8,274 nt of DNA from an uncultured Pseudomonadota bacterium (lineage in GTDB: Bacteria; Pseudomonadota; Gammaproteobacteria; Methylococcales; Methylomonadaceae): assembly GCA_903902945.1 (NCBI GenBank), contig CAIUWU010000035.1:1-8274 (forward strand), in the 5' to 3' direction. The notes under the pieces are model-generated. The model saw only the letters and a list, made by a program, of their open reading frames with translations, did not search any database and was not told where the DNA came from. Below are positions 1 through 5,908 of this stretch, piece by piece. The translations under genes and the position numbers were made by a program. How positions within the stretch are numbered: position 1 is the first letter of the stretch; every line of letters begins with the position of its first letter.

Positions 1-1
1 C

Positions 2-475
2 TGGCAATCGGAACAATTATTCATTTATGGGCGCTGGGTAAGCGTGCCACGCCTGATGGCCTGGTATGGCGATGCCGGGGCTGTGTATCGCTATTCCGGG
101 GTTGATCACCGGCCCAGGCCTTGGATTGCGCTGTTACTGCAACTGAAAACGGAGCTGGAACAGTATTGTCAGTGCCGGTTTAACAGCGCGCTGGCCAATC
201 TGTATCGCGATGGTCGTGATTCGATGGGGTGTCATGCCGATGATGAAAAACAGCTGGGGCTTAATCCGCAGATTGCCTCGCTGAGTTTCGGTGACAGTCG
301 CCGGTTGCGTTTTCGGCATCCGCAGTCTGGTTATAAGCTGGACTTGATTCTGGAACACGGTGATTTGCTGTGGATGGGCGGCAATATTCAGCATCACTGG
401 CGCCATGAGCTACCGAAAACCCGGCAGCGCAAAGGTCCCAGAATTAATCTGACTTTCCGTCATATCATCGTTTAA
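2..475 (+). CDS. alkB: AlkB-family 2OG-Fe(II) dioxygenase, 5'-truncated by the window
   Basis: Oxidative dealkylation repair enzyme of the AlkB family, which uses Fe(II) and 2-oxoglutarate to remove alkyl groups from nucleic-acid bases. The frame is open back to base 2, and the residues before the GTG at 44 (ending GRWVSVPRLMAWYGD) fit the family's substrate-loop region. The gene therefore begins outside the window, and the GTG at 44 is an internal valine codon. Counting from that codon, the metal ligands are H64 and D66 (CHADDE) and most likely H121 (WRHELP). The 2-oxoglutarate-binding tail PRINLTFR follows, with R133, N135 and R139. The spacing resembles human ALKBH2/3-type and short bacterial homologues of about 200 residues more than E. 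coli AlkB. The exact substrate (DNA or RNA) cannot be read from the sequence. It converges on a minus-strand gene 28 bp downstream, and I see no clear terminator in that gap. Confidence 0.9.
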   Translation, partial: WQSEQLFIYGRWVSVPRLMAWYGDAGAVYRYSGVDHRPRPWIALLLQLKTELEQYCQCRFNSALANLYRDGRDSMGCHADDEKQLGLNPQIASLSFGDSRRLRFRHPQSGYKLDLILEHGDLLWMGGNIQHHWRHELPKTRQRKGPRINLTFRHIIV

Positions 476-503
476 GCGGTTGTAGAGCAGTGGCGATCAG
501 GCT

Positions 504-1031
504 TTAAGCGCGTATTTTCAGAAAACGGAACAGATCCACCTCGATTAGCGCAAAAGCGATGATCCACAAGGCGCCGTTGTAGGCATCCAGCAGACTGCCT
601 GATAGTGTCCAGATAACCACCATTGCCACTAATCCGGTAAATACCAGTATCGAAGCCAGCCAGTAGAGCGTCTTATGTTCGGTGACCAAGCTGGGCGCGC
701 GGACTTCGATTTCCAGTAGGGCAATCAGCGCAAACCAGAGTACCGAATTAATCAGATTCAGAATGTCCCCCAGAAACAGATAGCCGACCGATACCAAGGC
801 AATGATGATAATCAGGCCGTTACGGATTTTATGCAGCGTGGTTTCGCTCAATGTTTCCGGTAAACCGGCGGTTTCCAGTTCAAATGACAGTAATAAGACC
901 AGCCAGGCAAAAGCATCGACGGTAGCGATCAGGCTGTCGATAGCGGCATACAGCAGTGCGTTGAGTGTCAGTAATACGGCAATGGTAATCCGCAGTTTGC
1001 CATGAGGCAGATTAGCGAGGGTATTAAACAT
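504..1031 (-). CDS. Uncharacterised membrane protein with three internal hairpin repeats
   Basis: I do not recognise the family. The 175 residues are very hydrophobic, with about six membrane-spanning stretches near 14-31, 38-52, 72-88, 92-108, 123-143 and 150-166. The protein shows a threefold internal repeat. Segments 32-53, 88-109 and 145-166 align without gaps: D/G at position 1, L or I at 4, W at 12 (W43, W99, W156), an acid 8 residues after the W (E51, E107, E164) and another 10 after it (E53, E109, D166). The period is 56-57 residues. Each unit would be a helix, a short turn, then a second helix ending in an acidic E-x-E/D pair. More polar linkers (54-70 and 110-121) separate the units. 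The start is the only ATG near the hydrophobic region, and no strong ribosome binding site is visible. A terminator for the preceding gene lies only 24 bp upstream, so the promoter position is unclear. Function is unknown; transport or ion binding is only a guess. Confidence 0.75.
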   Translation of the reverse strand: MFNTLANLPHGKLRITIAVLLTLNALLYAAIDSLIATVDAFAWLVLLLSFELETAGLPETLSETTLHKIRNGLIIIIALVSVGYLFLGDILNLINSVLWFALIALLEIEVRAPSLVTEHKTLYWLASILVFTGLVAMVVIWTLSGSLLDAYNGALWIIAFALIEVDLFRFLKIRA

Positions 1032-1055
1032 GGTTTTTCAAACAGTCAGAAACAG

Positions 1056-1089
1056 AAAAAGGTTAGCGCAGCCAAGCTTTGCTAACCTT
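1056..1089 (-). terminator. Intrinsic terminator after the Cys lipoprotein gene
   Basis: On the minus strand, a stem AAGGTTAGC pairs perfectly with GCTAACCTT (plus positions 1081-1089 and 1059-1067) and runs straight into a T-rich tract. The arms can be extended inwards across a two-base internal mismatch by a further AGC/GCT pairing, closing on a TTG loop. It starts about 14 bases after the stop codon at 1104. The plus strand has no T-run after the hairpin, so it should act on minus-strand transcripts only. Confidence 0.85.
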
Positions 1090-1103
1090 GTGATCAGCAG
1101 CGT

Positions 1104-1496
1104 TTATTTAACGAAGCAGGCTTTTTCGGCGGCGGCATCGACTTCTTTCAGTTTGCCGCGCAGGTCTTTTGATTGTTGCGGATCGCGGAATGCGGCACCT
1201 TGTTCGCCGGGTGTTTTTTGCATCTGGCTGAACGTTCTGGCTGCTTCATAGTCTGCAAAACTCAGCTGTTCGGCAATTTTGTCAATTTTGCAGCCGCAGG
1301 CGTATTGATTGATGTAGTTGAGCCCGCCATGTTTAGCGACACATTCCAGTACATAATCGACCCGGTCACGAGTCGGAAAATCATTGATCTGCGGCGCTGC
1401 TGCCGATGTCGACAGTTCCTGAACGCTGGGTTCGAGATTGGCACAGCCGGACAGCAAAGCGGCAGCGAAAAGCGAGGGTAGCAAGATGTTTTTCAT
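1104..1496 (-). CDS. Small Cys-containing lipoprotein of unknown function
   Basis: The 130-residue precursor has a typical lipoprotein signal: MKN, a short hydrophobic stretch and lipobox LSGC with the lipidated cysteine at C18. It is thus predicted to be membrane-anchored on the periplasmic side. The N-terminal linker (about 19-40) is Ser/Ala-rich and probably flexible. The folded part (about 41-130) is charged and helical in appearance. It carries four further cysteines: C52, a CGC pair at C67/C69, and C127 near the end. This even number suits two disulfides or a metal site. I do not recognise a named domain. The gene lies 41 bp downstream of the DUF302 lipoprotein gene on the same strand with no terminator between them, so co-transcription is likely. 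An intrinsic terminator follows it. The start ATG fits the signal peptide well, though the ribosome binding site is weak. Confidence 0.8.
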   Translation of the reverse strand: MKNILLPSLFAAALLSGCANLEPSVQELSTSAAAPQINDFPTRDRVDYVLECVAKHGGLNYINQYACGCKIDKIAEQLSFADYEAARTFSQMQKTPGEQGAAFRDPQQSKDLRGKLKEVDAAAEKACFVK

Positions 1497-1537
1497 AGGC
1501 GTTTCAATAGCTAAGCGTAAATGGACAGGTTGGTTTT

Positions 1538-1996
1538 TTAGTTTTCAGCAGCGAAATCAATAATTTGTTTTAGCTGTAGATTCATGGTTTTGGCAAAGTC
1601 ATTCAAGGTTGAATTGTCGGTATCCTCGGGTAGCAAATGGGTTCGGATAATGGTTTTGCCATTCAGTTGATAAGTGACGACATTACAGGGCATGTAAGTA
1701 ATGGCATGCGGGGTGATATCGAGTACCGTTTTTGCCAGCGTCAGATTACAGAACTGAACCGTGTCGTATTCGGGAAAGTTTTCAGCACCGCGTTCCCGTA
1801 TCACTTTACCGACCCGGCTATGGCCGGTGATCCGGAAATTGTGTTCGGCAATAGCCACTTCCAGTTCAGCCAGGACTTCAGAATAGGGTTTTACGGTTTC
1901 CAGCTGATAGTAACTGACCCGTTCCTGATGGATCGGCGACTGGCTGCAACTTGCAATCAGTAACCAGCTTGCGAAAATAGCGACTTTGTTCCACAT
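1538..1996 (-). CDS. DUF302-domain lipoprotein
   Basis: A 152-residue precursor with a lipoprotein signal peptide (lipobox IASC, lipidated C17), so predicted to be anchored in a membrane facing the periplasm. Residues about 38-130 match the pattern I know for the DUF302 fold: YSEVLAELEVAIAEHNF near the start, then GKVIRERG, a FCNL-type strand, and a MPCNVVTYQ-like strand followed by KTIIR. C83 and C103 fall in these strands and could pair. The biochemical function of DUF302 proteins is not established. The C-terminal segment (131-152) looks like an amphipathic helix. It is the first gene of a probable two-gene lipoprotein operon. Its start codon is 17 bp from the divergent mobA start, so its promoter must lie inside the mobA coding region. 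I found no convincing -35/-10 pair there, only an isolated CATAAT. Confidence 0.8.
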   Translation of the reverse strand: MWNKVAIFASWLLIASCSQSPIHQERVSYYQLETVKPYSEVLAELEVAIAEHNFRITGHSRVGKVIRERGAENFPEYDTVQFCNLTLAKTVLDITPHAITYMPCNVVTYQLNGKTIIRTHLLPEDTDNSTLNDFAKTMNLQLKQIIDFAAEN

Positions 1997-2013
1997 GCCG
2001 AAAGCTTACCATT

Positions 2014-2616
2014 ATGATCGATCAAAGCAAAATCGCCGGGGTCGTGCTGGCCGGGGGGCTGGCAAGACGAATGTCGCATCAGGATAAGGGATTGATCTTA
2101 TATCGCGGTAAACCCTTAGTCAGTTATGCGCTGCAGACTTTATTGGCGGTCAGCGATGAAGTGTTGATCAGCGCCAATCGTAATATGGCCGATTACCGGC
2201 AATGGCAGCTGCCAGTGATTACGGATGGAAATGACCGCTTTGAAGGACCGCTGGCCGGGATTTTGAGCGCGCTGCAAGCGGTCGATGCCGATATATTATT
2301 AGTGATGCCTTGTGATTCACCACTATTTAGTGCCGATCATGCCAGACGCTTGCTGACACAGCTGGATCAGAATGGTGAGGTTGTGGTGGCCAGTGACGGC
2401 GACCGTTTACAGCCGGTGTTTATGGCGCTCAGAACCACGCTCAAAGAAGATTTGCAGGCTTATTTACAAGGCGGCGGTCGAAAAATTCAGGACTGGTTAA
2501 AGCGGCAAGCCACGGCTGTCGCTGATTTCAGCGATCAGCCGCAGATTTTTTCTAATATCAATACACCTGAGGAATTATTGAAACTGGAATCGCAGACCGG
2601 CCAGGCGCCGGTCTGA
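2014..2616 (+). CDS. mobA: Molybdenum cofactor guanylyltransferase MobA
   Basis: Cytoplasmic enzyme that transfers GMP from GTP to molybdopterin-bound molybdenum, giving the guanine dinucleotide cofactor used by DMSO-reductase-type enzymes. At 200 residues it is close to the usual length (E. coli MobA, 194). The N-terminal nucleotide-binding loop is VVLAGGLARRMSHQDKG (residues 10-26), matching LAGGxxxRMGxxDKG with S in place of the usual G after RM. Also visible are the FEGPLAGILSAL region, MPCDSP (residues 98-103, with the metal-binding Asp) and the C-terminal NINTPEEL motif. The start is set by the short MIDQSKIA leader before the first strand, as in E. coli. The ribosome binding site is weak. 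A possible promoter inside the divergent DUF302 gene is TTGCAA at 1951-1956, then 16 bp, then GAAAAT at 1973-1978; this is only suggestive. Its presence implies that the organism makes molybdoenzymes carrying the guanine dinucleotide form. It converges on htpX with 14 bp between stop codons. Confidence 0.95.
   Translation: MIDQSKIAGVVLAGGLARRMSHQDKGLILYRGKPLVSYALQTLLAVSDEVLISANRNMADYRQWQLPVITDGNDRFEGPLAGILSALQAVDADILLVMPCDSPLFSADHARRLLTQLDQNGEVVVASDGDRLQPVFMALRTTLKEDLQAYLQGGGRKIQDWLKRQATAVADFSDQPQIFSNINTPEELLKLESQTGQAPV
2593..2615. other. GC-rich hairpin straddling the mobA stop codon
   Basis: CAGACCGG (2593-2600) and CCGGTCTG (2608-2615) form a perfect 8-bp inverted repeat around a 7-base loop. 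The right arm includes the first two bases of the mobA TGA. There is no T-run on either side, so it is not a canonical intrinsic terminator. Its position between the convergent mobA and htpX genes suggests a role in 3'-end formation or mRNA protection. Confidence 0.5.
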
Positions 2617-2630
2617 GAGTCAGATACTGA

Positions 2631-3506
2631 TCAGCGCAGGTTTCTCAGCGCCGCAATTCGTTCTTCCAGTGGCGGGTGGCTCATGAATAAGCGCTGTACG
2701 CCGCCACCGTTAATTCCAAAAGCCGCCAGTTCACCGGGCAGTTGCGAGGGTTCATGAGCGCGTTGCAAGGCTTGCAATGCTGCGATCATTTTTTCACGAC
2801 CGGCTAAGCGCGCTCCACCGGCATCGGCATGAAATTCACGATGACGCGAGAACCACATTACTAGCATCGACGCCAAAATCGATAGGGCAATCTGCGCCAC
2901 CATCTGCACGATGTAATAGGCCGGGCCGTAACCGCGTTCAGTTTTGAACACCACCCGGTCGACCACGTAGCCAATCACGGTCGCAAAGAAATAAACGAAG
3001 GTATTCACCACACCTTGCATCAGCGCCATGGTTACCATATCGCCATTGGCAACATGGCTCATTTCATGACCGATAACCGCTTCTACTTCATCGGCATTCA
3101 TCCGGTGCAGTAAACCGGTGCTGACCGCCACCAGCGCATTGTTACGATCGGCGCCGGTGGCAAAGGCATTGGCATCGGGGCTGTCAAATATTCCGACTTC
3201 AGGCATGCCGATACCCAGTTGTTGCGCTTGATGGGCAACTACGTCGAGCAGCCATTGCTCGGTTTGATTATGTGGCTGGCTGATGACATGAACTCCCATG
3301 GCATTCTTGGCCGACCATTTCGACATCAGTAACGAGATCACTGAGCCGGTTACGCCGATGATGGCCGACATCAGCAACAAAGCATTCAGATCCAGGTTGA
3401 CGCCTTGCGCATCCAGTGCCGAGCGGATGCCTAACAGATTAAATAACACGCTGATAGCAACCATGATCGCCAAGTTGGTTGCCAGAAATAGAAAAATACG
3501 TTTCAT
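2631..3506 (-). CDS. htpX: Inner-membrane zinc metalloprotease HtpX
   Basis: Membrane-bound M48-family endopeptidase that takes part, together with FtsH, in quality control of membrane proteins. At 291 residues it matches E. coli HtpX (293). Two N-terminal membrane helices (about 4-25 and 43-62) precede the protease domain. The zinc motif is HEMSH (147-151, catalytic E148). The third ligand is E224 in SRHREFHADAGGA. Two more hydrophobic segments (about 161-185 and 197-218) sit between them. The C-terminal signature FMSHPPLEERIAALR (274-288) is intact. The start ATG has a fair AGGA ribosome binding site 8 bases upstream (plus 3515-3518). The gene is expressed alone: it diverges from the PQQ-dehydrogenase unit and converges on mobA. 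In E. coli, htpX belongs to envelope-stress and heat-shock regulons; a possible sigma32-like promoter is listed separately. Confidence 0.97.
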   Translation of the reverse strand: MKRIFLFLATNLAIMVAISVLFNLLGIRSALDAQGVNLDLNALLLMSAIIGVTGSVISLLMSKWSAKNAMGVHVISQPHNQTEQWLLDVVAHQAQQLGIGMPEVGIFDSPDANAFATGADRNNALVAVSTGLLHRMNADEVEAVIGHEMSHVANGDMVTMALMQGVVNTFVYFFATVIGYVVDRVVFKTERGYGPAYYIVQMVAQIALSILASMLVMWFSRHREFHADAGGARLAGREKMIAALQALQRAHEPSQLPGELAAFGINGGGVQRLFMSHPPLEERIAALRNLR

Positions 3507-3541
3507 GTTCGAGATCCTGTAGGAAAGATAAACCCGGCTAT

Positions 3542-3569
3542 CATTGGGTATCAGTCACATAAAAACAAG
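3542..3569 (-). promoter_or_regulatory. Possible heat-shock-type or sigma70 promoter of htpX
   Basis: On the minus strand, CTTGTTT (3569-3563) is followed after 13 bases by ACCCAATG (3549-3542). This loosely resembles the sigma32 pattern CTTGAAA / CCCCATnT. The same bases can be read as a weak sigma70 pair, TTGTTT, 17 bp, AATGAT. Either would give a leader of roughly 30 bases before the htpX ATG. The heat-shock reading relies on known htpX regulation in E. coli and is not decided by the sequence. Confidence 0.35.
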
Positions 3570-3613
3570 CCATCCAATGTTAATATGCCGACAAAAATGA
3601 TTTTGAGGTGCTT

Positions 3614-4723
3614 ATGTTTCTAGTGCGTTTATGGTTGATCGGGTTGTGTCTGGTGCCGGTGTGTCAGGCTGCCGATACCGAGTTGGCCGGCTTATTGCAG
3701 CAGTTACAACTGCCGCCAGGATTCCGGATCAGTGTTTTTGCTGACCAGTTGCCGACTGCTCGCAGTATGGCGCTGGGTGACGACGGCGTAGTGTATCTGG
3801 GAACCCGTGAAGGCAGTGTCTATGCCCTGCAGGACAGCGATCATGACGGAGTGGCCGAACAGCGTTACCGATTGGCTCAGAATCTCTATATGCCCAACGG
3901 TGTGGCCTACAAAAACAATAGCCTTTACGTTGCCGAAGTGCATCGCATTATTCGTTTCGATGCCATTCAACAGCATTTGTCCGATCCACCGACAGCTAAG
4001 GTTGTTTATGATCAGTTTCCCAGCGAGAAACATCATGGCTGGAAATATTTACGCTTCGGACCTGATGGCAAGCTTTACACTGCGGTCGGGGCACCGTGCA
4101 ACATCTGTGAACCGAGCCAAGCGGTGTTTGCTACGCTGGTTCGTCTGAATAGCGATGGCAGTCAGTTCGAGATACTGGCCAACGGCATTCGCAACAGTGT
4201 TGGTTTTGATTGGCAACCCAATACCGGCGCACTATTTTTTCATGACAATGGCCGTGATTATCTGGGCAACGATTTACCGCCTGAAGAACTGAATCAATGG
4301 CATTTCAAGGGTGAGCATTTCGGCTTTCCGTATTGTCATGCCGGTACTATTGCCGATCCCGAGATTAAAAATGGCTTGCGTTGTGAGCAGACCAGCGCGC
4401 CGGTCTGGAAATACCAAGCCCATATCGCACCACTGGGAATGCGGTTTTATACCGGTAAGCAGTTTCCCAATACCTATCATCATCAGTTATTGGTCGCCCA
4501 GCACGGTTCCTGGAATCGGGATCAGCCGCAGGGTTATCAGATTGCGCTGGTCAGATTCAGTAACGGCAAACCAGAAAGTGAAGAGCGCTTTATCAGCGGC
4601 TGGCTGACCGCCTCCGGCGAAGCCTGGGGCAGGCCGGTGGATATTTTGCAATTGCCGGATGGCAGTTTGTTAATCAGTGATGACAAACGCGGTGCAATTT
4701 ACCGAGTCGAGTATCGGCCGTGA
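3614..4723 (+). CDS. Secreted PQQ-dependent sugar/sorbosone dehydrogenase-like protein
   Basis: A 369-residue beta-propeller protein of the soluble glucose/sorbosone dehydrogenase family. Members oxidise sugars or aldehydes in the periplasm using PQQ and calcium. A signal peptide (residues 1-19, ending VCQA before ADTE) directs export. Family features visible are a DSDHDGVAE acidic loop (74-82), HHGWK (140-144, containing the likely catalytic-base histidine), PCNIC (161-165), GIRNSVGFDW (191-200, with the Arg expected near PQQ), HGSWNR (298-303), GRPVDI (339-344) and a final DDKRGAIYRV blade. Besides the signal-peptide Cys, C162, C165, C241 and C257 could form two disulfides. The ATG at 3614 is preferred over the in-frame GTG at 3608 because GAGG at 3605-3608 then sits 5 bases upstream. 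nudF overlaps its last codons by four bases. The substrate cannot be deduced, and PQQ dependence is inferred from the family rather than from a complete set of confirmed ligands. Confidence 0.85.
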   Translation: MFLVRLWLIGLCLVPVCQAADTELAGLLQQLQLPPGFRISVFADQLPTARSMALGDDGVVYLGTREGSVYALQDSDHDGVAEQRYRLAQNLYMPNGVAYKNNSLYVAEVHRIIRFDAIQQHLSDPPTAKVVYDQFPSEKHHGWKYLRFGPDGKLYTAVGAPCNICEPSQAVFATLVRLNSDGSQFEILANGIRNSVGFDWQPNTGALFFHDNGRDYLGNDLPPEELNQWHFKGEHFGFPYCHAGTIADPEIKNGLRCEQTSAPVWKYQAHIAPLGMRFYTGKQFPNTYHHQLLVAQHGSWNRDQPQGYQIALVRFSNGKPESEERFISGWLTASGEAWGRPVDILQLPDGSLLISDDKRGAIYRVEYRP

Positions 4724-5331
4724 GTGATCAGCAATTCAAAATTCTTGAGCAGCAAACGCTGTATCAGGGCTTTTTCCGGCTGGAGCGTTATACCCTGCAG
4801 CACACCCTGTTCAACGGCGGCTGGAGCCAACCTTTACAGCGGGAATTATTCAGGCGCGGCAGCTGTGTGGCGGTATTGCTTTACGACCCAGATCGCGATC
4901 AGGTAGTGCTGATCGAGCAATTTCGGGTTGGTGCCATGTTACGGCCGCAGCAAGCCTGGTTGCTGGAAATCGTTGCCGGAGCGGTTGAAGAAGATGAAAC
5001 CCCTGAACAGGTGGCTTATCGCGAAGCCCTGGAAGAAGCCGGATGCGAGATTCAGGAATTAATCGAAATCCAGCAGTTTTACACCTCACCCGGCGGTACC
5101 GCAGAATGGCTGACTTTATTCTGCGGCAAGATAGACAGTCGGGGTGTCGGCGGGATTCATGGTCTGGCAGAAGAAGATGAAGATATTCGGGTGATGGCTT
5201 TACCGTTTACAGAGGTTTATCAGCTGCTCAACAGCGGGCAGATTAATTCGGCGATTCCGATTATTGCCATTCAATGGCTGTTCATTCATCGCGAAACGAT
5301 CCGAGCCCGCTGGTGTAGCGCCGAGTCTTAG
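4720..5331 (+). CDS. nudF: ADP-ribose pyrophosphatase (Nudix hydrolase)
   Basis: Cytoplasmic Nudix enzyme that hydrolyses ADP-ribose to AMP and ribose 5-phosphate, limiting free ADP-ribose. The 203 residues follow E. coli NudF (209) throughout: TLYQGFFRLERY (13-24), RRGSCVAVLLYDP, VVLIEQFR (62-69) and the Nudix box. The box runs from G87 through E93 to R101-E102 and E105-E106-A107-G108, an exact GX5EX7REUXEEXGU pattern. SPGGTAEW (123-130), IHGLAEEDEDIRV (146-158) and the IQWL region near the C-terminus follow. It starts with GTG inside the stop region of the upstream dehydrogenase (shared GTGA), so translation is probably coupled. The functional link with a secreted dehydrogenase is not obvious. 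Its TAG stop overlaps the stop codon of the convergent minus-strand gene. Confidence 0.93.
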   Translation: MSDQQFKILEQQTLYQGFFRLERYTLQHTLFNGGWSQPLQRELFRRGSCVAVLLYDPDRDQVVLIEQFRVGAMLRPQQAWLLEIVAGAVEEDETPEQVAYREALEEAGCEIQELIEIQQFYTSPGGTAEWLTLFCGKIDSRGVGGIHGLAEEDEDIRVMALPFTEVYQLLNSGQINSAIPIIAIQWLFIHRETIRARWCSAES

Positions 5332-5687
5332 CCTTTGCCGGGCAACATGCCGACGGTGCCGGGTTTGATGCGTTTGCAACTGACAACTACATCCTGTTGA
5401 AAACATTTTTGCAGGCCATTTTTATCCGCACAGGGAGTGCAGACACTGTTGCCGCTGTTTTCGACTTTTTCCAGATGCCAGCCATAACCTTGCGACTGAC
5501 AGAATTTTTTACTGAAGCGTTCCAGGGTATAGGGTTTAAGTGCCGATGCCTTGGCAGCCGCTGCAGTTTCGCATTGAGCGCCCGGCAGGGTATTCGCCAG
5601 CAGTTCGCGGTGGATGTATTCGGTTGCCGCTGCGGGCTGAATCGATGCAAGTCCGGTCAGCAGGCTGAGTGTGGCAATAATTTTCAT
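5328..5687 (-). CDS. Secreted six-cysteine protein of unknown function
   Basis: The 119-residue precursor starts at the ATG at 5687, because a GAGGA ribosome binding site lies 8 bases before it. The in-frame ATG at 5702 would place that site inside the gene. Residues 1-21 form a Sec signal peptide (MKIIATLSLLTGLASIQPAAA), with likely cleavage before TEY. In this numbering the mature part has six cysteines: C39, C63, a CTPC motif at C83 and C86, C95 and C104. The even number and periplasmic location suggest three disulfides. The C83-x2-C86-x8-C95-x8-C104 spacing could alternatively bind a metal. The C-terminus (KPGTVGMLPGKG) looks flexible. I recognise no named family. It is the second gene of a pair with a small membrane protein 4 bp upstream and probably translationally coupled. 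It converges on nudF with overlapping stop codons. Confidence 0.75.
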   Translation of the reverse strand: MKIIATLSLLTGLASIQPAAATEYIHRELLANTLPGAQCETAAAAKASALKPYTLERFSKKFCQSQGYGWHLEKVENSGNSVCTPCADKNGLQKCFQQDVVVSCKRIKPGTVGMLPGKG

Positions 5688-5691
5688 GGTG

Positions 5692-5877
5692 TTAATCCTC
5701 ATAGTCGCGGATGACGCGAATGTTCATCAGACGATTTTCTTCATCGAGCTGCTGTTTGATGGGCGCGAATTTTTCGTTTTCATTGAGTTTGACAGCCAGG
5801 ATCGCGCCGATGGCGACAATCACGGCCAGTGTCAGATACAAAACAAAGTAATCTTTTTCGGGAGATTGAGAAGTCAT
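5692..5877 (-). CDS. 61-residue single-pass membrane protein, unknown function
   Basis: A short N-terminal part (MTSQSPEKD) precedes one hydrophobic helix (about 10-29). A polar, highly charged C-terminal tail (30-61) follows, rich in Glu, Asn, Gln and Arg and ending RVIRDYED, which may form a helix. The ATG at 5877 is chosen over the in-frame ATG at 5937. AGGTG lies just upstream of it, and the earlier ATG falls within the -35 region of the promoter, so it would not be on the transcript. There is no signal-peptidase site, so it is expected to stay in the inner membrane; which side the tail faces is unclear. The ribosome binding site for the next gene lies in its last codons. I recognise no family. 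The tight pairing suggests it works with the secreted Cys protein, perhaps as a membrane partner (inference). Confidence 0.75.
   Translation of the reverse strand: MTSQSPEKDYFVLYLTLAVIVAIGAILAVKLNENEKFAPIKQQLDEENRLMNIRVIRDYED
5696..5700 (-). promoter_or_regulatory. Ribosome binding site that fixes the start of the six-Cys protein
   Basis: GAGGA on the minus strand, 8 bases before the ATG at 5687. It lies in the final codons (GAG GAT TAA) of the small membrane protein gene. This supports the downstream ATG and coupled translation of the two genes. Confidence 0.7.
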
Positions 5878-5908
5878 AAAGCACCTGGAGTTATAATAGC
5901 GAGTCGAA

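Noticed and set aside
472..510. Direct repeat TTTAAGCG at the two convergent gene ends
   Set aside because: Only 8 bp, direct rather than inverted, and explained by stop codons and chance; no hairpin forms.
1173..1481. 102-codon plus-strand open frame opposite the Cys lipoprotein
   Set aside because: Lies wholly opposite a gene with a lipobox, fitting start and terminator; its product is Cys-rich with no recognisable signal or domain.
2623..2634. Small palindrome CTGATCAG at the htpX stop
   Set aside because: Too short and too common to support a function.
5688..5702. Upstream ATG at 5702 for the six-Cys protein
   Set aside because: It would place the GAGGA ribosome binding site inside the gene and add RINT before a normal signal peptide.
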